Of a stretch of DNA of 64,000 bases, positions 11,140 through 19,358 are shown piece after piece. Made by a program: the position numbers and the translations under genes. Below the pieces are notes generated by a model. It worked only from the letters and a program-made list of their open reading frames with translations. It ran no database searches and was not told where the DNA came from. Position 1 is the stretch's first letter; every line of letters starts with the position of its first letter. The DNA lies in assembly GCA_963823515.1 (NCBI GenBank), contig CAWGMB010000019.1, positions 310,001 to 374,000 of the forward strand. The letters are read 5' to 3'. Origin of the DNA: Miltoncostaea sp963823515. Its GTDB lineage: Bacteria; Actinomycetota; Thermoleophilia; Miltoncostaeales; Miltoncostaeaceae.

Positions 11140-12561
11140 ATGTCGCAGTCGAACTACAGCCTGACGATCCGCACCAACATCCCCGCGCAGGTCGGGATGC
11201 TCGGCAGGGTGATGGCCGCGATCGGAGACGCGGGCGGGCAGGTGGGCGGCGTGGACATCGTGCGGGCGGGCAAGGACGTCATCACCCGCGACATCACCGT
11301 GTACGCCCGCGACGACGCGCACGGCGAGTCGGTCGCGCAGGCGCTCCGGGCGGTGGGCGGCGTCGAGGTCGAGTCGACCACGGACCGCGTGTTCCTGTCT
11401 CACATGGGCGGCAAGATCGGCATGGAGAACCGCATGCCGGTGGCCACCCGCGACGACCTCTCGATGGCCTACACCCCGGGCGTGGCGCGCGTCTGCATGG
11501 CGATCCACGACGACTTCGACCAGGCCTGGGAGTACACGATCAAGGGCAACAGCGTCATGGTCGTCAGCGACGGCTCGTCCGTCGTCGGCCAGGGCGACCT
11601 CGGCCCGGAGGCGTCGCTGCCGGCCCTGGAGGCCAAGTGCGCCTACCTCAACACGCTGGCGGACATCGACGCCTTCCCGCTGCCGATCGACCTGCGCGAC
11701 CCGGCCGAGATCGCCGAGGCCGTGGTGCTCACCTCGTCGGTCTTCGCCGGAATCCACCTGAGCGACATCTCGGCGCCGCGCTGCTTCGAGATCCAGCGGC
11801 TGATCGCCGAGCGCCTCGACATCCCGGTGTTCCACGAGGATCAGCAGGGCACCGCCGCGGTGGTCCTCGCCGCCCTCACCAACGGCCTCGCCGTGGCCGG
11901 CAAGGCGCTCGGCGACGCGACCGTCGTCGTGGCGGGCGCCGGCCCCGGCGGCCAGGCGGTCGTGCGCCTGCTCGTCGCCGCGGGAGCCGGCGCGGTGATC
12001 GCGGTGGACAGCAAGGGCGCGGTGCACGGGGGCCGCGACGACCTCGACGCCGACCACACGTGGATCGCCCAGAACACGAACCCGGCGGGCCTCAGCGGAT
12101 CGGCGGCCGAGGTGCTGAAGGGCGCCGACGCCTTCGTCGGCCTCTCGGCCCCCGGCCTGCTCAGCGCCGCCGATGTCGCGGCGATGGCCTCCGGCCCGGT
12201 GGTCCTGGCGCTGGCGATGCCCGAGCCCGAGATCGGCCCCGAGGAGGCCGCCGCGGTGGCGCTCGTCTACGCCACCGGCCGCCCGGACGTCCCGAACCAG
12301 ATCAACTCCGGCCTCGCCTCGCCGGGCATCTGGCGCGGCGCGCTCGACTGCCGCGCCACCGAGATCAACCAGGCGATGACGCTGGCCGCCGCCCAGGCGA
12401 TCGCCGAGACGGCCCTCGAGGAGGGCGGCCTCTCGGCGACCAACGTGGTCCCCTCGATCTTCAACGCCCGCCTGGTCCCGAACGTGGCCGCCGCCGTGAG
12501 CGCCGCCGCCGAGGCCACCGGCGTGGCGCGCATCACCGCGGGGGCCGGCCAGGCCTCCTGA
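11140..12561 (+). CDS. NAD-dependent malic enzyme with N-terminal ACT domain
   Basis: It catalyses oxidative decarboxylation of malate to pyruvate. The 473-residue protein starts with an ACT-like regulatory domain (about residues 1-80, YSLTIRTNIPAQVGMLGRVM). The malic domain follows with the catalytic tyrosine in SMAYTPGVARVC and the lysine in PALEAKCAYL. The C-terminal NAD-binding domain has VVVAGAGPGGQAVVRLL and the conserved PNQINSGLASPGIWRG. The ACT fusion is common in actinobacterial and Firmicute malic enzymes and suggests control by a small metabolite, possibly an amino acid (inference). It appears to be a single-gene unit ending in a hairpin region before the convergent propeller gene. 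Confidence 0.92.
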   Translation: MSQSNYSLTIRTNIPAQVGMLGRVMAAIGDAGGQVGGVDIVRAGKDVITRDITVYARDDAHGESVAQALRAVGGVEVESTTDRVFLSHMGGKIGMENRMPVATRDDLSMAYTPGVARVCMAIHDDFDQAWEYTIKGNSVMVVSDGSSVVGQGDLGPEASLPALEAKCAYLNTLADIDAFPLPIDLRDPAEIAEAVVLTSSVFAGIHLSDISAPRCFEIQRLIAERLDIPVFHEDQQGTAAVVLAALTNGLAVAGKALGDATVVVAGAGPGGQAVVRLLVAAGAGAVIAVDSKGAVHGGRDDLDADHTWIAQNTNPAGLSGSAAEVLKGADAFVGLSAPGLLSAADVAAMASGPVVLALAMPEPEIGPEEAAAVALVYATGRPDVPNQINSGLASPGIWRGALDCRATEINQAMTLAAAQAIAETALEEGGLSATNVVPSIFNARLVPNVAAAVSAAAEATGVARITAGAGQAS

Positions 12562-12613
12562 CCGAGCCCGCGGGGCGTGCGCTCACCGCCCCAACGTACT
12601 CCGGCACGGCGAC

Positions 12614-12659
12614 GCCCAGGCCCCCGCTCGGGACCTGGGCGCGCGCTGAGACGAGCGCG
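12614..12659. terminator. Two tandem hairpins between convergent genes
   Basis: GCCCAGG/CCTGGGC arms (12614-12620 and 12634-12640) form one stem. CGCGCT/AGCGCG (12642-12647 and 12654-12659) form a second with a 6-nt loop. They fill the gap between malic enzyme and the minus-strand propeller gene. No U tract follows. Confidence 0.45.
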
Positions 12660-12670
12660 GAGCTCTGACG

Positions 12671-14629
12671 TCAGCCCAGGTCGGCCGCCGTCAGGGTGCC
12701 GGGCTGCAGGTCGGTGCCCGACAGGCCGGTCTCCATGCGCCGGATGAGGGCGTTGGCGTCACGGACGCCCGCCTGGGCGATGCGCTGGTTGATCTTCAGC
12801 TGCCTGATGTCGAGGGTGACCGAGCCCGGGTCGGCCGGGGTGCGCCGGGCGGGGATGACGGTCGTGCTCGGCGCCGGCTCGGGGCTCGGGGTCGCCGTGA
12901 CGATCCGCAGGCGGTCCGAGAGCTTGCCCTGCACGACCTGGCCGCTGGCGATGTCGCCGCCGGTCAGCTTGGCGTTCAGGCGGTTCTCGATGCCCTGCGC
13001 CCGTCGCAGGGCGGCCTGGTAGATGCGCTGGTTGATCAGCAGCTGGCGCGCCGTGAGCGTCACCGGGTCGCCCGCGGCGGCGCGGCCCGGGTCCACGATC
13101 GGGGCCGGGTCGGCCGGCGCCGCAGGCGCCAGCGAGACCGCCGCCAGGTTGCTGGTGATGCCGCTGCCGAGCTCGCTCGCGCCGATCGAGTAGCCGCACA
13201 GGTCACGCGCCGCCAGGCCGCCGTCAAGCCGCGCCCGGACGCCGTTCAGGCGCCGGATCGCGGCCTGGCCGATGCGCTGGTTGATCAGCAGCTGTCGGGC
13301 GGTGAGGGTGAACGTGGCCTTCGCGGTGCTCGGCGCGGGCGCCGGCGGCAGCACCTTGCAGACCGGCGTGGCCACGGCCGCGATGCCCGCAAGCGGGATC
13401 GCCTGCCAGTCGGGGGTGATGTCGCTGTCGGGCAGGGCGGGGGCGCCGCCCGGGTCCTCCGGCATGCCACCCGGATCCGTGGGCTCGCCGGGCGCGGGCG
13501 GCAGATCCACCACCGCGATCGCGCTGTCGGGGTGCCGCGTCTGGCCGGAGCCGTCGGCGGCCATGGTGTAGATGTCGGGGTCGCCGGCGACCGTCTCGCC
13601 GGGGTCGGGCCGCGTGCTCTGGAACGCGATCTGCGTGCCGTCGGGCGACCAGGCCGGGTTCAGGTCCGAGTAGGCGGTCGGCTCGCCGCCCTCCTCCTCG
13701 GGCGGAGCCGCCCCTCCCAGGGGGTCGGTGAGCTGGGTCGCCGTGCCGCCGCCCGCGGGCGCGACCCAGATGCCGGCGCCGCCCCCCTCGTCGCCGCGGC
13801 GGAAGACGATCCTGGTGCCGTCGGGCGACCAGGCGGGCGTCGCGTCGGACAGGCCCGGTGCGTCGATGACGGTGGTGTCGGCGCCGGTCGCCAGATCGAT
13901 GACGTTGATCTTGACGGTGGGGCCCTTGCCGTTGGAGTAGAGGAGCTTGGTGCCGTCGGGCGACCAGGCGGGCTCGGCGTCGTAGCCGGCGGGGCCCGAT
14001 CCGGTTCCCGTCCACTGCCGCGTCGCCCCGGTGGTGAGGTCGACGGTGTAGATGTCGGCGTTCAGCCCGTCGTTGTAGCGATACGCGAGCTGATTGCCGT
14101 CAGGCGACCAGGTCGGCTCGTACTGGGCGGCGCCCATCGCGCCGCCGGCGCCGGGCTTGTCGGCGGTCACCTGGACGACGTTGCTGCCGTCGATGTTCAT
14201 CACGTAGATGTCGGGGTCGGTCGAGCCGTCGTCCGGATCGAGCCGGTTGCTGGTGAAGGCGACGCGCGTGCCGTCGGGCGACACGGTCGGGTGCAGGTCG
14301 TTGATCGCCGTCGGGACGGGGTCGCCGCCCTCCTCGGGCGCGACCAGGTCGACGTTGTTGGCGGTGAGGTTGGTGACCCCGCCGCCCTGGCGCGTCAGGA
14401 AGATGTCGAAGTCGGAGATCCGAGCACCCTCCGCGTCGGTCGCGGTGTCCTCGGGGCCGAGGCGGTTGCTCGCGAACACGAGTGCCCCGTTGGTGCCCAC
14501 GAAGGCCGCGTCGGCCGCCGGCACGGCGGCGAGCGTCCCGGCGACCATCATGGCCGTGAGGGCGGCCGCCCGCCTGCGGCGAGGACGGGAGCGGACGGCA
14601 CCTGAGGTGAATGGTGGCCTGGGTGACAT
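12671..14629 (-). CDS. Exported TolB-like beta-propeller protein with a C-terminal triple repeat
   Basis: The 652-residue protein has a signal peptide (about residues 1-42, ending near ADAA). A PD40/TolB-type propeller follows, with at least five recognisable blades marked by SPDGT (WSPDGTKLLYSNG, WSPDGTRIVFRRG, WSPDGTQIAFQST) over about residues 45-370. A proline-rich linker comes next, then three copies of a roughly 32-residue helical unit (see the separate entry). Several blades end in DIY or DIF followed by xM/xxD, as in TolB-like periplasmic sensors. The ATG at 14629 is chosen because GAGGGGGAG precedes it at good spacing and a further-upstream start has none. No Tol-Pal genes are nearby, so a TolB function should not be assumed. 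It is probably a surface or secreted binding protein. Confidence 0.75.
   Translation of the reverse strand: MSPRPPFTSGAVRSRPRRRRAAALTAMMVAGTLAAVPAADAAFVGTNGALVFASNRLGPEDTATDAEGARISDFDIFLTRQGGGVTNLTANNVDLVAPEEGGDPVPTAINDLHPTVSPDGTRVAFTSNRLDPDDGSTDPDIYVMNIDGSNVVQVTADKPGAGGAMGAAQYEPTWSPDGNQLAYRYNDGLNADIYTVDLTTGATRQWTGTGSGPAGYDAEPAWSPDGTKLLYSNGKGPTVKINVIDLATGADTTVIDAPGLSDATPAWSPDGTRIVFRRGDEGGGAGIWVAPAGGGTATQLTDPLGGAAPPEEEGGEPTAYSDLNPAWSPDGTQIAFQSTRPDPGETVAGDPDIYTMAADGSGQTRHPDSAIAVVDLPPAPGEPTDPGGMPEDPGGAPALPDSDITPDWQAIPLAGIAAVATPVCKVLPPAPAPSTAKATFTLTARQLLINQRIGQAAIRRLNGVRARLDGGLAARDLCGYSIGASELGSGITSNLAAVSLAPAAPADPAPIVDPGRAAAGDPVTLTARQLLINQRIYQAALRRAQGIENRLNAKLTGGDIASGQVVQGKLSDRLRIVTATPSPEPAPSTTVIPARRTPADPGSVTLDIRQLKINQRIAQAGVRDANALIRRMETGLSGTDLQPGTLTAADLG
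12674..13309 (-). repeat. Triple protein-coding repeat QLLINQRI
   Basis: Three copies of a helical unit start at residues 441, 524 and 605 of the propeller protein (codons beginning 13309, 13060 and 12817). The cores are TLTARQLLINQRIGQAAIRR, TLTARQLLINQRIYQAALRR and TLDIRQLKINQRIAQAGVRD, each followed by about 12 residues ending in R-L/M-x3-L. Spacing is 83 and 81 residues. Linkers are proline-rich. Confidence 0.85.
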
Positions 14630-14706
14630 GGCTCCCCCTCTTCGCAAAGACCGGTCTCCACACGCTCTCACCATCGGGCGGGAGGGTTCATCGGGGGGCC
14701 GTGCAC

Positions 14707-14735
14707 CTGAGGGGCGGGGCCGGGCAGGCCCTCAG
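14707..14735 (-). terminator. Hairpin downstream of the ABC-2 permease gene
   Basis: CTGAGGG (14707-14713) pairs with CCCTCAG (14729-14735) about 80 nt past the permease stop in the direction of transcription. The rest of 14630-14815 shows nothing else convincing. No U tract follows. Confidence 0.35.
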
Positions 14736-14815
14736 CGTGATCCTCCGCACGTCGCCTGCGGTCGACTACGCATCCCGTCCTCCGGCGTCGCCCACGGGCC
14801 CGGCGACGCCCGGGA

Positions 14816-15607
14816 CTACCGCAGCAGGGTCCGCCGCAGGCGCCGGGCAGGGAAGGGGAAGACGGCGACCAGCAGGACCAGCAGGAAGCCGACGTGCGCG
14901 AGGGTCCACCAGTCGGCGCCGCCGAGGGTGAGGTCGCGGGTCGCGGCGACCAGGTGCGACAGGGGCAGGCACCACCCGACGACCTGCGCCCAGCCGGGCA
15001 GGCCGGAGAAGGGGAAGAAGACGCCCCCGAACAGGAACATCGGCGTGAGCAGGCCGGTGAACAGGATGTTGTAGTGCTCGATGCTGCTGACCATGCTCGT
15101 GTAGGCCATGCCGAGCACCGCGAAGGTCAGGGCGCCGATGGCGAACACGACCGGCAGCAGCACGGCCAGCGGCGTGTGCACCAGGCCGAATCCGAGCATC
15201 ACCACCAGGAAGATCAGGCCGTACACGACCGCGCGGGTCGCGGCCCACAGGTACTCGCCCACCACGACGTCGGCCAGCGACAGCGGCGTGGTGATCACCG
15301 CCTCCACCACCCGGCGCACGTGGATCCGCACGAACGAGTTGTAGGTCGTCTCGATGATCGCCCCGAACATGACCGTCGAGGCCGCCACCCCGGGGGCGAT
15401 GAAATCGACGTAGTCGACGCCCTCGACGGTGGTGAGGTACGTCCCGAGGCCGAGGCCCATGATCGCCAGGTACGCGATCCCCTCGAGGAAGCGCGGGGCC
15501 AGCGTGGTGAACAGGGTCTTGCGGCCGACGGTGGCGTTGCGCTGCCACATCCGCAGCGCGCCCCGGGGCGAGAACGTGAACGACGCCCGGAGCCGGGCCG
15601 TCGTCAC
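14816..15607 (-). CDS. ABC-2 type transporter permease
   Basis: The 263-residue integral membrane protein has six predicted helices. It carries the ABC-2 signature region near residues 85-150 (RRVVEAVITTPLSLADVVVGEYLWAA) and a C-terminal FPFSGLPGWAQVVGWCLPLSHLV, as in NodJ/DrrB-like exporters of lipids, polysaccharides or drugs. Its GTG overlaps the TGA of the TPR gene (GTGA), so the two are coupled. No ATP-binding subunit is encoded in this window, which is unusual because the ATPase gene normally precedes the permease. It may be supplied from elsewhere. Substrate unknown. Confidence 0.85.
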   Translation of the reverse strand: MTTARLRASFTFSPRGALRMWQRNATVGRKTLFTTLAPRFLEGIAYLAIMGLGLGTYLTTVEGVDYVDFIAPGVAASTVMFGAIIETTYNSFVRIHVRRVVEAVITTPLSLADVVVGEYLWAATRAVVYGLIFLVVMLGFGLVHTPLAVLLPVVFAIGALTFAVLGMAYTSMVSSIEHYNILFTGLLTPMFLFGGVFFPFSGLPGWAQVVGWCLPLSHLVAATRDLTLGGADWWTLAHVGFLLVLLVAVFPFPARRLRRTLLR

Positions 15608-15912
15608 AGCTGCTCGATCGCGGCCTCGAAGTCGGCGGCCATCCCGGTGTGGCCGTGCGTGAGGCTCTGGTCGATGCCGGTGAGGTAGGCGTCGGCCGCC
15701 TCGTCGACCCGGCCGAGCGCCGTCAGCGCCTCGGCGAGGCGCCCCCACGCGTTGCCCTCGTCCTCCGCCAGGGCGAGGTAGGCGCGCAGCTCGCCGACCG
15801 CGTCCTCCCAGCGCTCGGCGCGCAGGAGCTCGTTGGCGTAGGCGAACCGCGCCCGCGCGACCGTGGGGTCCTCGGCCACCATCCGGGCGAAGTAGTCGAG
15901 GCGCTCCTGCAC
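15604..15912 (-). CDS. Small TPR-repeat protein
   Basis: The 102-residue protein is composed of about two and a half tetratricopeptide units (ARARFAYANELLRAERWEDA, NAWGRLAEALTALGRVDEA). Such scaffolds bind peptides or proteins. It starts at a GTG 7 nt after a TACCGT box and lacks a ribosome-binding site. Because its stop overlaps the ABC-2 permease start, it may act with the transporter, or the arrangement may only be a transcriptional convenience. Divergent from the nuo operon. No signal peptide. Confidence 0.65.
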   Translation of the reverse strand: MQERLDYFARMVAEDPTVARARFAYANELLRAERWEDAVGELRAYLALAEDEGNAWGRLAEALTALGRVDEAADAYLTGIDQSLTHGHTGMAADFEAAIEQL

Positions 15913-15919
15913 GCCGGCA

Positions 15920-15925
15920 ACGGTA
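15920..15925 (-). promoter_or_regulatory. -10 box TACCGT for the TPR-permease operon
   Basis: On the minus strand TACCGT ends 7 nt before the GTG at 15912. A leaderless transcript is likely. Confidence 0.5.
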
Positions 15926-16010
15926 CACCCGGCCCGCGCGACGACGTCCGGGTCGCCTTGATGGCGGTCGCACCTATCGTCACATTGATGCGGCCCTCCG
16001 GGGCCGTTGC

Positions 16011-16016
16011 TAGCGT
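16011..16016 (+). promoter_or_regulatory. -10 box TAGCGT for the nuo operon
   Basis: TAGCGT would place the transcript start near 16023, giving a leader of about 45 nt that contains the GAGAGG ribosome-binding site before the GTG of nuoA. A second TANNNT (TATCGT at 15975-15980) lies further upstream and could be an alternative. Confidence 0.45.
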
Positions 16017-16067
16017 GCAGCGCGAAGCGCCCAGCTCGCTCTGCGAAATCCGCGTCCGAGAGGCACC

Positions 16068-16424
16068 GTGGAGCTCTCCGACTACCTGCCGATCTTGATC
16101 TACTTCGCCGGCGGCCTGGCCGTGGCCGGCGCGATCTTCTCTTTGAGCAAGCTCGTCCCGAGCAAGCCCAACGCCGCGAAGATCCTCCCGTACGAGAGCG
16201 GCATCCTGCCCTCGACGCCCGTCCGGCAGCGGTTCTCGATCGACTTCTACCTGACCGCGATGCTCTTCATCGTGTTCGACATCGAGCTGGCGTTTCTCTA
16301 TCCGATCGCCGTCGTCCTGCGCGACGACGGCATCGTGGCGCTGGTGGTCCTGCTGGTCTTCGTCTTCACCCTCGTCGAGGCCCTGGCCTACATCTGGAAG
16401 AAGGGGGCGCTCGAATGGCGCTGA
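16068..16424 (+). CDS. nuoA: NADH-quinone oxidoreductase subunit A
   Basis: This 118-residue membrane subunit of complex I has three helices and the diagnostic loop KILPYESGILPSTPVRQRFS followed by FYLTAMLFIVFDIELAFLYP. It belongs to the membrane arm, at the junction with the quinone site. First gene of an uninterrupted fourteen-gene operon. The GTG start is preceded by GAGAGG. The coding region overlaps nuoB by about ten bases, giving tight coupling. Confidence 0.95.
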   Translation: MELSDYLPILIYFAGGLAVAGAIFSLSKLVPSKPNAAKILPYESGILPSTPVRQRFSIDFYLTAMLFIVFDIELAFLYPIAVVLRDDGIVALVVLLVFVFTLVEALAYIWKKGALEWR

Positions 16425-17008
16425 TCCCGCCGCCCGGAAGCCCGATCGAGCGCGCGCCGCGCACCGACCCGGAGATCGATCGCGATCTCCGCGAGGCGCA
16501 GGAGCGCGAGTTCGAGAAGAGCCTCCTGACCACAACATTCGAGAAGGCGCTCCACTGGGCGCAGGCGAGCTCGGTGTGGCCGGCCACCTTCGGCCTGGCC
16601 TGCTGCGCGATCGAGATGATGCACACGGCGACCCCGCGTTACGACATCGCCCGCTTCGGCGCCGAGGTGTTCCGGGCCACGCCCCGCCAGGCCGACCTGC
16701 TGATCGTCTCGGGCCGCGTCGCCCAGAAGATGGCGCCCGTGCTGCGGCGCATCTACGACCAGATGCTCGAGCCCAAGTGGGTCATCTCGATGGGCGCCTG
16801 CGCGTCCACCGGCGGCGTCTTCAACAACTACGCGCTGGTGCAGGGCGTGGACAAGGTCGTCCCGGTCAACGTCTACGTGCCCGGCTGCCCGCCGCGGCCC
16901 GAGGGCCTGATCGAGGGCATCCTGGTGCTGCAGCGGCTGATCGGCGCCAAGGGCCTGCCGAGCTCGTCCGACCTGCGCCGCGAGATCGCCCCCGTGAGCG
17001 CCGGGTGA
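16415..17008 (+). CDS. nuoB: NADH-quinone oxidoreductase subunit B
   Basis: This 197-residue subunit carries cluster N2, the last iron-sulfur centre before quinone. The four ligands are visible: Cys63 and Cys64 in FGLACCAIEM, Cys129 in SMGACAS and Cys158 in VPGCPPRPEGL. The N-terminal 45 residues are longer and more charged than in many homologues. The start overlaps the end of nuoA and the stop overlaps the GTG of nuoC. Confidence 0.96.
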   Translation: MALIPPPGSPIERAPRTDPEIDRDLREAQEREFEKSLLTTTFEKALHWAQASSVWPATFGLACCAIEMMHTATPRYDIARFGAEVFRATPRQADLLIVSGRVAQKMAPVLRRIYDQMLEPKWVISMGACASTGGVFNNYALVQGVDKVVPVNVYVPGCPPRPEGLIEGILVLQRLIGAKGLPSSSDLRREIAPVSAG

Positions 17009-17493
17009 GCGAGGTCGGAGCCACCATCGAGTCGGCCGTGGCCGGTTCGGTGGTCGAGGAGATCAGCCACGCGGGCGAACTCACCATCGAGGTGGCGCGC
17101 GACCGCCTCCTCGAGGTGGCGCGCTTCCTGAAGGGCCCGCCCCTCGCCTACGTCCTGCTCTCGGACCTCAGCTGCGCCGACATCCCCGAGCACCCCGGGC
17201 GTTTCCGGGTGGCCTACCACCTCTTCTCGCTGGAGACCGGCACCCGCCTGCGGCTGCGCGTGTGGGCCGGCGCCGACGAGCCCGGCGGGCCCGGGCCCGA
17301 GGTCGAGTCGGTCGCCGGCGTCTGGGCCACCGCCAACTGGCACGAGCGGGAGGTCTACGACATGTTCGGCGTCCGCTTCCGGAACCACCCGGACCTCGCG
17401 CGCATCCTGATGCCGCTCGACTGGGAGGGCCATCCGCTGCGCCGGGACTACCCCCTCGGCGGCGAAGAGGTCCAGTTCACGGATGCCGTCTAG
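17005..17493 (+). CDS. nuoC: NADH-quinone oxidoreductase subunit C (30 kDa)
   Basis: The 162-residue peripheral-arm subunit has the signature WHEREVYDMFGVRFRNHPDL (about residues 112-131) followed by RILMPLDWEGHPLRRDYPL. It is separate from NuoD rather than fused as in Escherichia coli. The N-terminal region is shorter than in many NuoC proteins. GTG start inside the nuoB stop. Confidence 0.95.
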   Translation: MSEVGATIESAVAGSVVEEISHAGELTIEVARDRLLEVARFLKGPPLAYVLLSDLSCADIPEHPGRFRVAYHLFSLETGTRLRLRVWAGADEPGGPGPEVESVAGVWATANWHEREVYDMFGVRFRNHPDLARILMPLDWEGHPLRRDYPLGGEEVQFTDAV

Positions 17494-17504
17494 GTGGTGA
17501 TCGC

Positions 17505-18851
17505 TTGAGCACCGACATCGGGCACGGGATCCCGGCCTCCGAGGAGGCCCGCGAGGCCCTCGAGGTCGCCCGGCGCGAGGGGCGGGAGCTGACCGAGACC
17601 GAGCGCGCGATCGCCGGAGCCGAGTCGCTGACCCCCCAGGAGGCGCTGGCGAGCATCGAGGCGGCGCAGGAGCAGACCCCCGGCTCGCGCCAGCCGATGA
17701 TCATCAACCTCGGCCCGCAGCACCCCTCCACCCACGGAGTGCTGCGCCTGGTGACCGAGCTCGACGGCGAGGTGGTCCGCGATCTGCACCCGGTGATCGG
17801 CTACCTGCACACCGGCATCGAGAAGCAGTGCGAGAACAAGACCTACTGGCAGGCGATCACTCTCGTCACGCGGATGGACTACCTCGCGTCGTACTTCAAC
17901 ATCCACGCGTACACCTCGGCCGTGGAGAAACTCCTGGCGCTCGAGGTGCCGGATCGCGCGCAGTACATCCGCGTGATCATGAGCGAGCTCAACCGCATCA
18001 CCAGCCACCTGGTGTGGCTGGGCACCAGCGGCCTGGAGCTCGGCGCCATCACGGTGTTCTTCTACACCTACCGCGAGCGTGAGAAGGCGCTCGACCTGGG
18101 CGAGATGATCGCCGGCGAGCGCATGAACACCCGTTTCTTCCAGGTGGGCGGATGCGCCGACGACATGCCCCCGGGCTTCGAGACCCGGCTGCGCGCGTTC
18201 ATCGACCAGCTGCCCGCCCGCATCGACGAGTACGAGGGCCTGCTGTCGGCCAACCCGATCTGGGTTGACCGCACGCGCGGCATCGGGACGCTCCCGGCCG
18301 ACCAGCTGATCGACCTCGGCGTGACCGGGCCGGCCCTGCGCGCGGCCGGGGTGGATCTCGACCTGCGCAAGACCGCCCCCTACTCGGGCTACGAGCACTT
18401 CGACTTCCAGGTCCCGCTGGGCGTCAACGGCGACGCGTACGACCGGTACACCGTGCGGCTGCGCGAGATGCGCGAGTCGGTGCGGATCATCGGCCAGGCG
18501 CTCGACGGGATGCCCGAGGGGGGCCACATCGCCGACGACCGCAAGGTGGTGCTCCCGCCGCGCGGCGAGCTGTCGACCTCGATGGAGGCGCTGATCCACC
18601 ACTTCAAGCTCGTGACCGAGGGCTTCACGGTCCCCGAGGGCGAGGCCTACTCGGCGGTCGAGAGCCCCCGCGGCGAGCTCGGCTGCTACGTGGTGGCCGA
18701 CGGCTCGCCCAAGCCGCGGCGCGTGCACATGCGCGATCCCAGCTTCGTGAACCTGCAGGCGCTGCGGCCGATGGCCAAGGGTGGCTACCTGGCCGACCTG
18801 ATCACGATGATCGGCTCCCTCGACAACGTGATGGGGGGTGTCGACCGGTGA
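17505..18851 (+). CDS. nuoD: NADH-quinone oxidoreductase subunit D (49 kDa)
   Basis: The 448-residue quinone-site subunit is related to the NiFe-hydrogenase large subunit. It has INLGPQHPSTHGVLRLV, HTGIEKQCENKTYWQ, the hydrophobic LGAITVFFYTYREREKALDL, and a C-terminal DPSFVNLQAL region. The only in-frame start with an upstream purine-rich site (AGGTGGTGA) is TTG at 17505. In-frame ATG codons come too late, inside conserved sequence. The first 65 residues are a variable charged extension (EAREALEVARREGRELTETE). Confidence 0.95.
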   Translation: MSTDIGHGIPASEEAREALEVARREGRELTETERAIAGAESLTPQEALASIEAAQEQTPGSRQPMIINLGPQHPSTHGVLRLVTELDGEVVRDLHPVIGYLHTGIEKQCENKTYWQAITLVTRMDYLASYFNIHAYTSAVEKLLALEVPDRAQYIRVIMSELNRITSHLVWLGTSGLELGAITVFFYTYREREKALDLGEMIAGERMNTRFFQVGGCADDMPPGFETRLRAFIDQLPARIDEYEGLLSANPIWVDRTRGIGTLPADQLIDLGVTGPALRAAGVDLDLRKTAPYSGYEHFDFQVPLGVNGDAYDRYTVRLREMRESVRIIGQALDGMPEGGHIADDRKVVLPPRGELSTSMEALIHHFKLVTEGFTVPEGEAYSAVESPRGELGCYVVADGSPKPRRVHMRDPSFVNLQALRPMAKGGYLADLITMIGSLDNVMGGVDR

Positions 18852-19348
18852 ACGCCTCGGAGATCTCGGCGCACATCGAGCCGATGCGCCACGAGTACGC
18901 CGAGGGGCGCTCCCTGATCCTCCCGGCGCTCAAGTTCGCCCAGACCGAGAAGGGCCACCTCACCCGCGAGGACATCGAGGCCGTCGGCGAGGCGACGGGC
19001 TTCTCCCCGGCCTACGTCGAGAGCGTCGCCTCCTTCTACGATCGCCTCTACCTCACGCCCACGGGCCGGCGGGTGGTCTCGGTCTGCGTCACCCTCTCGT
19101 GCATGCTGCGCGGCTCTGATGAGCTGCTCGAGCACATCTGCGACCGCGAGGACCTGGCCCACCACGGGGGCACCAGCGAGGACGGGATGATCACGGTCCA
19201 GGAGGCCCAGTGCCTGGGCTACTGCGACAAGGCGCCCTGCATCCAGGTCGACGCCGAGGAGACCCGCGGCCCCCTCACGCCGGCCGACGCGGACGCGATG
19301 CTCGACGAGCTCCGCAGCTCGCCCCGCCCCGATCGTCTCTGGAGATAG
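18848..19348 (+). CDS. nuoE: NADH-quinone oxidoreductase subunit E (24 kDa)
   Basis: The 166-residue thioredoxin-like 2Fe-2S protein (cluster N1a) has its ligands in a CVTLSC motif (Cys80, Cys85) and CLGYC (Cys122, Cys126). It forms the NADH-oxidising module with NuoF and NuoG. The GTG start overlaps the stop of nuoD (GTGA). Confidence 0.95.
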   Translation: MNASEISAHIEPMRHEYAEGRSLILPALKFAQTEKGHLTREDIEAVGEATGFSPAYVESVASFYDRLYLTPTGRRVVSVCVTLSCMLRGSDELLEHICDREDLAHHGGTSEDGMITVQEAQCLGYCDKAPCIQVDAEETRGPLTPADADAMLDELRSSPRPDRLWR

Positions 19349-19358
19349 GCGGAGCCCC

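Noticed and set aside
12674..13309. CRISPR-like array, because of three similar sequences at regular spacing
   Set aside because: The repeats are in frame, encode a conserved protein unit and differ at silent positions; spacers are about 150 nt and coding.
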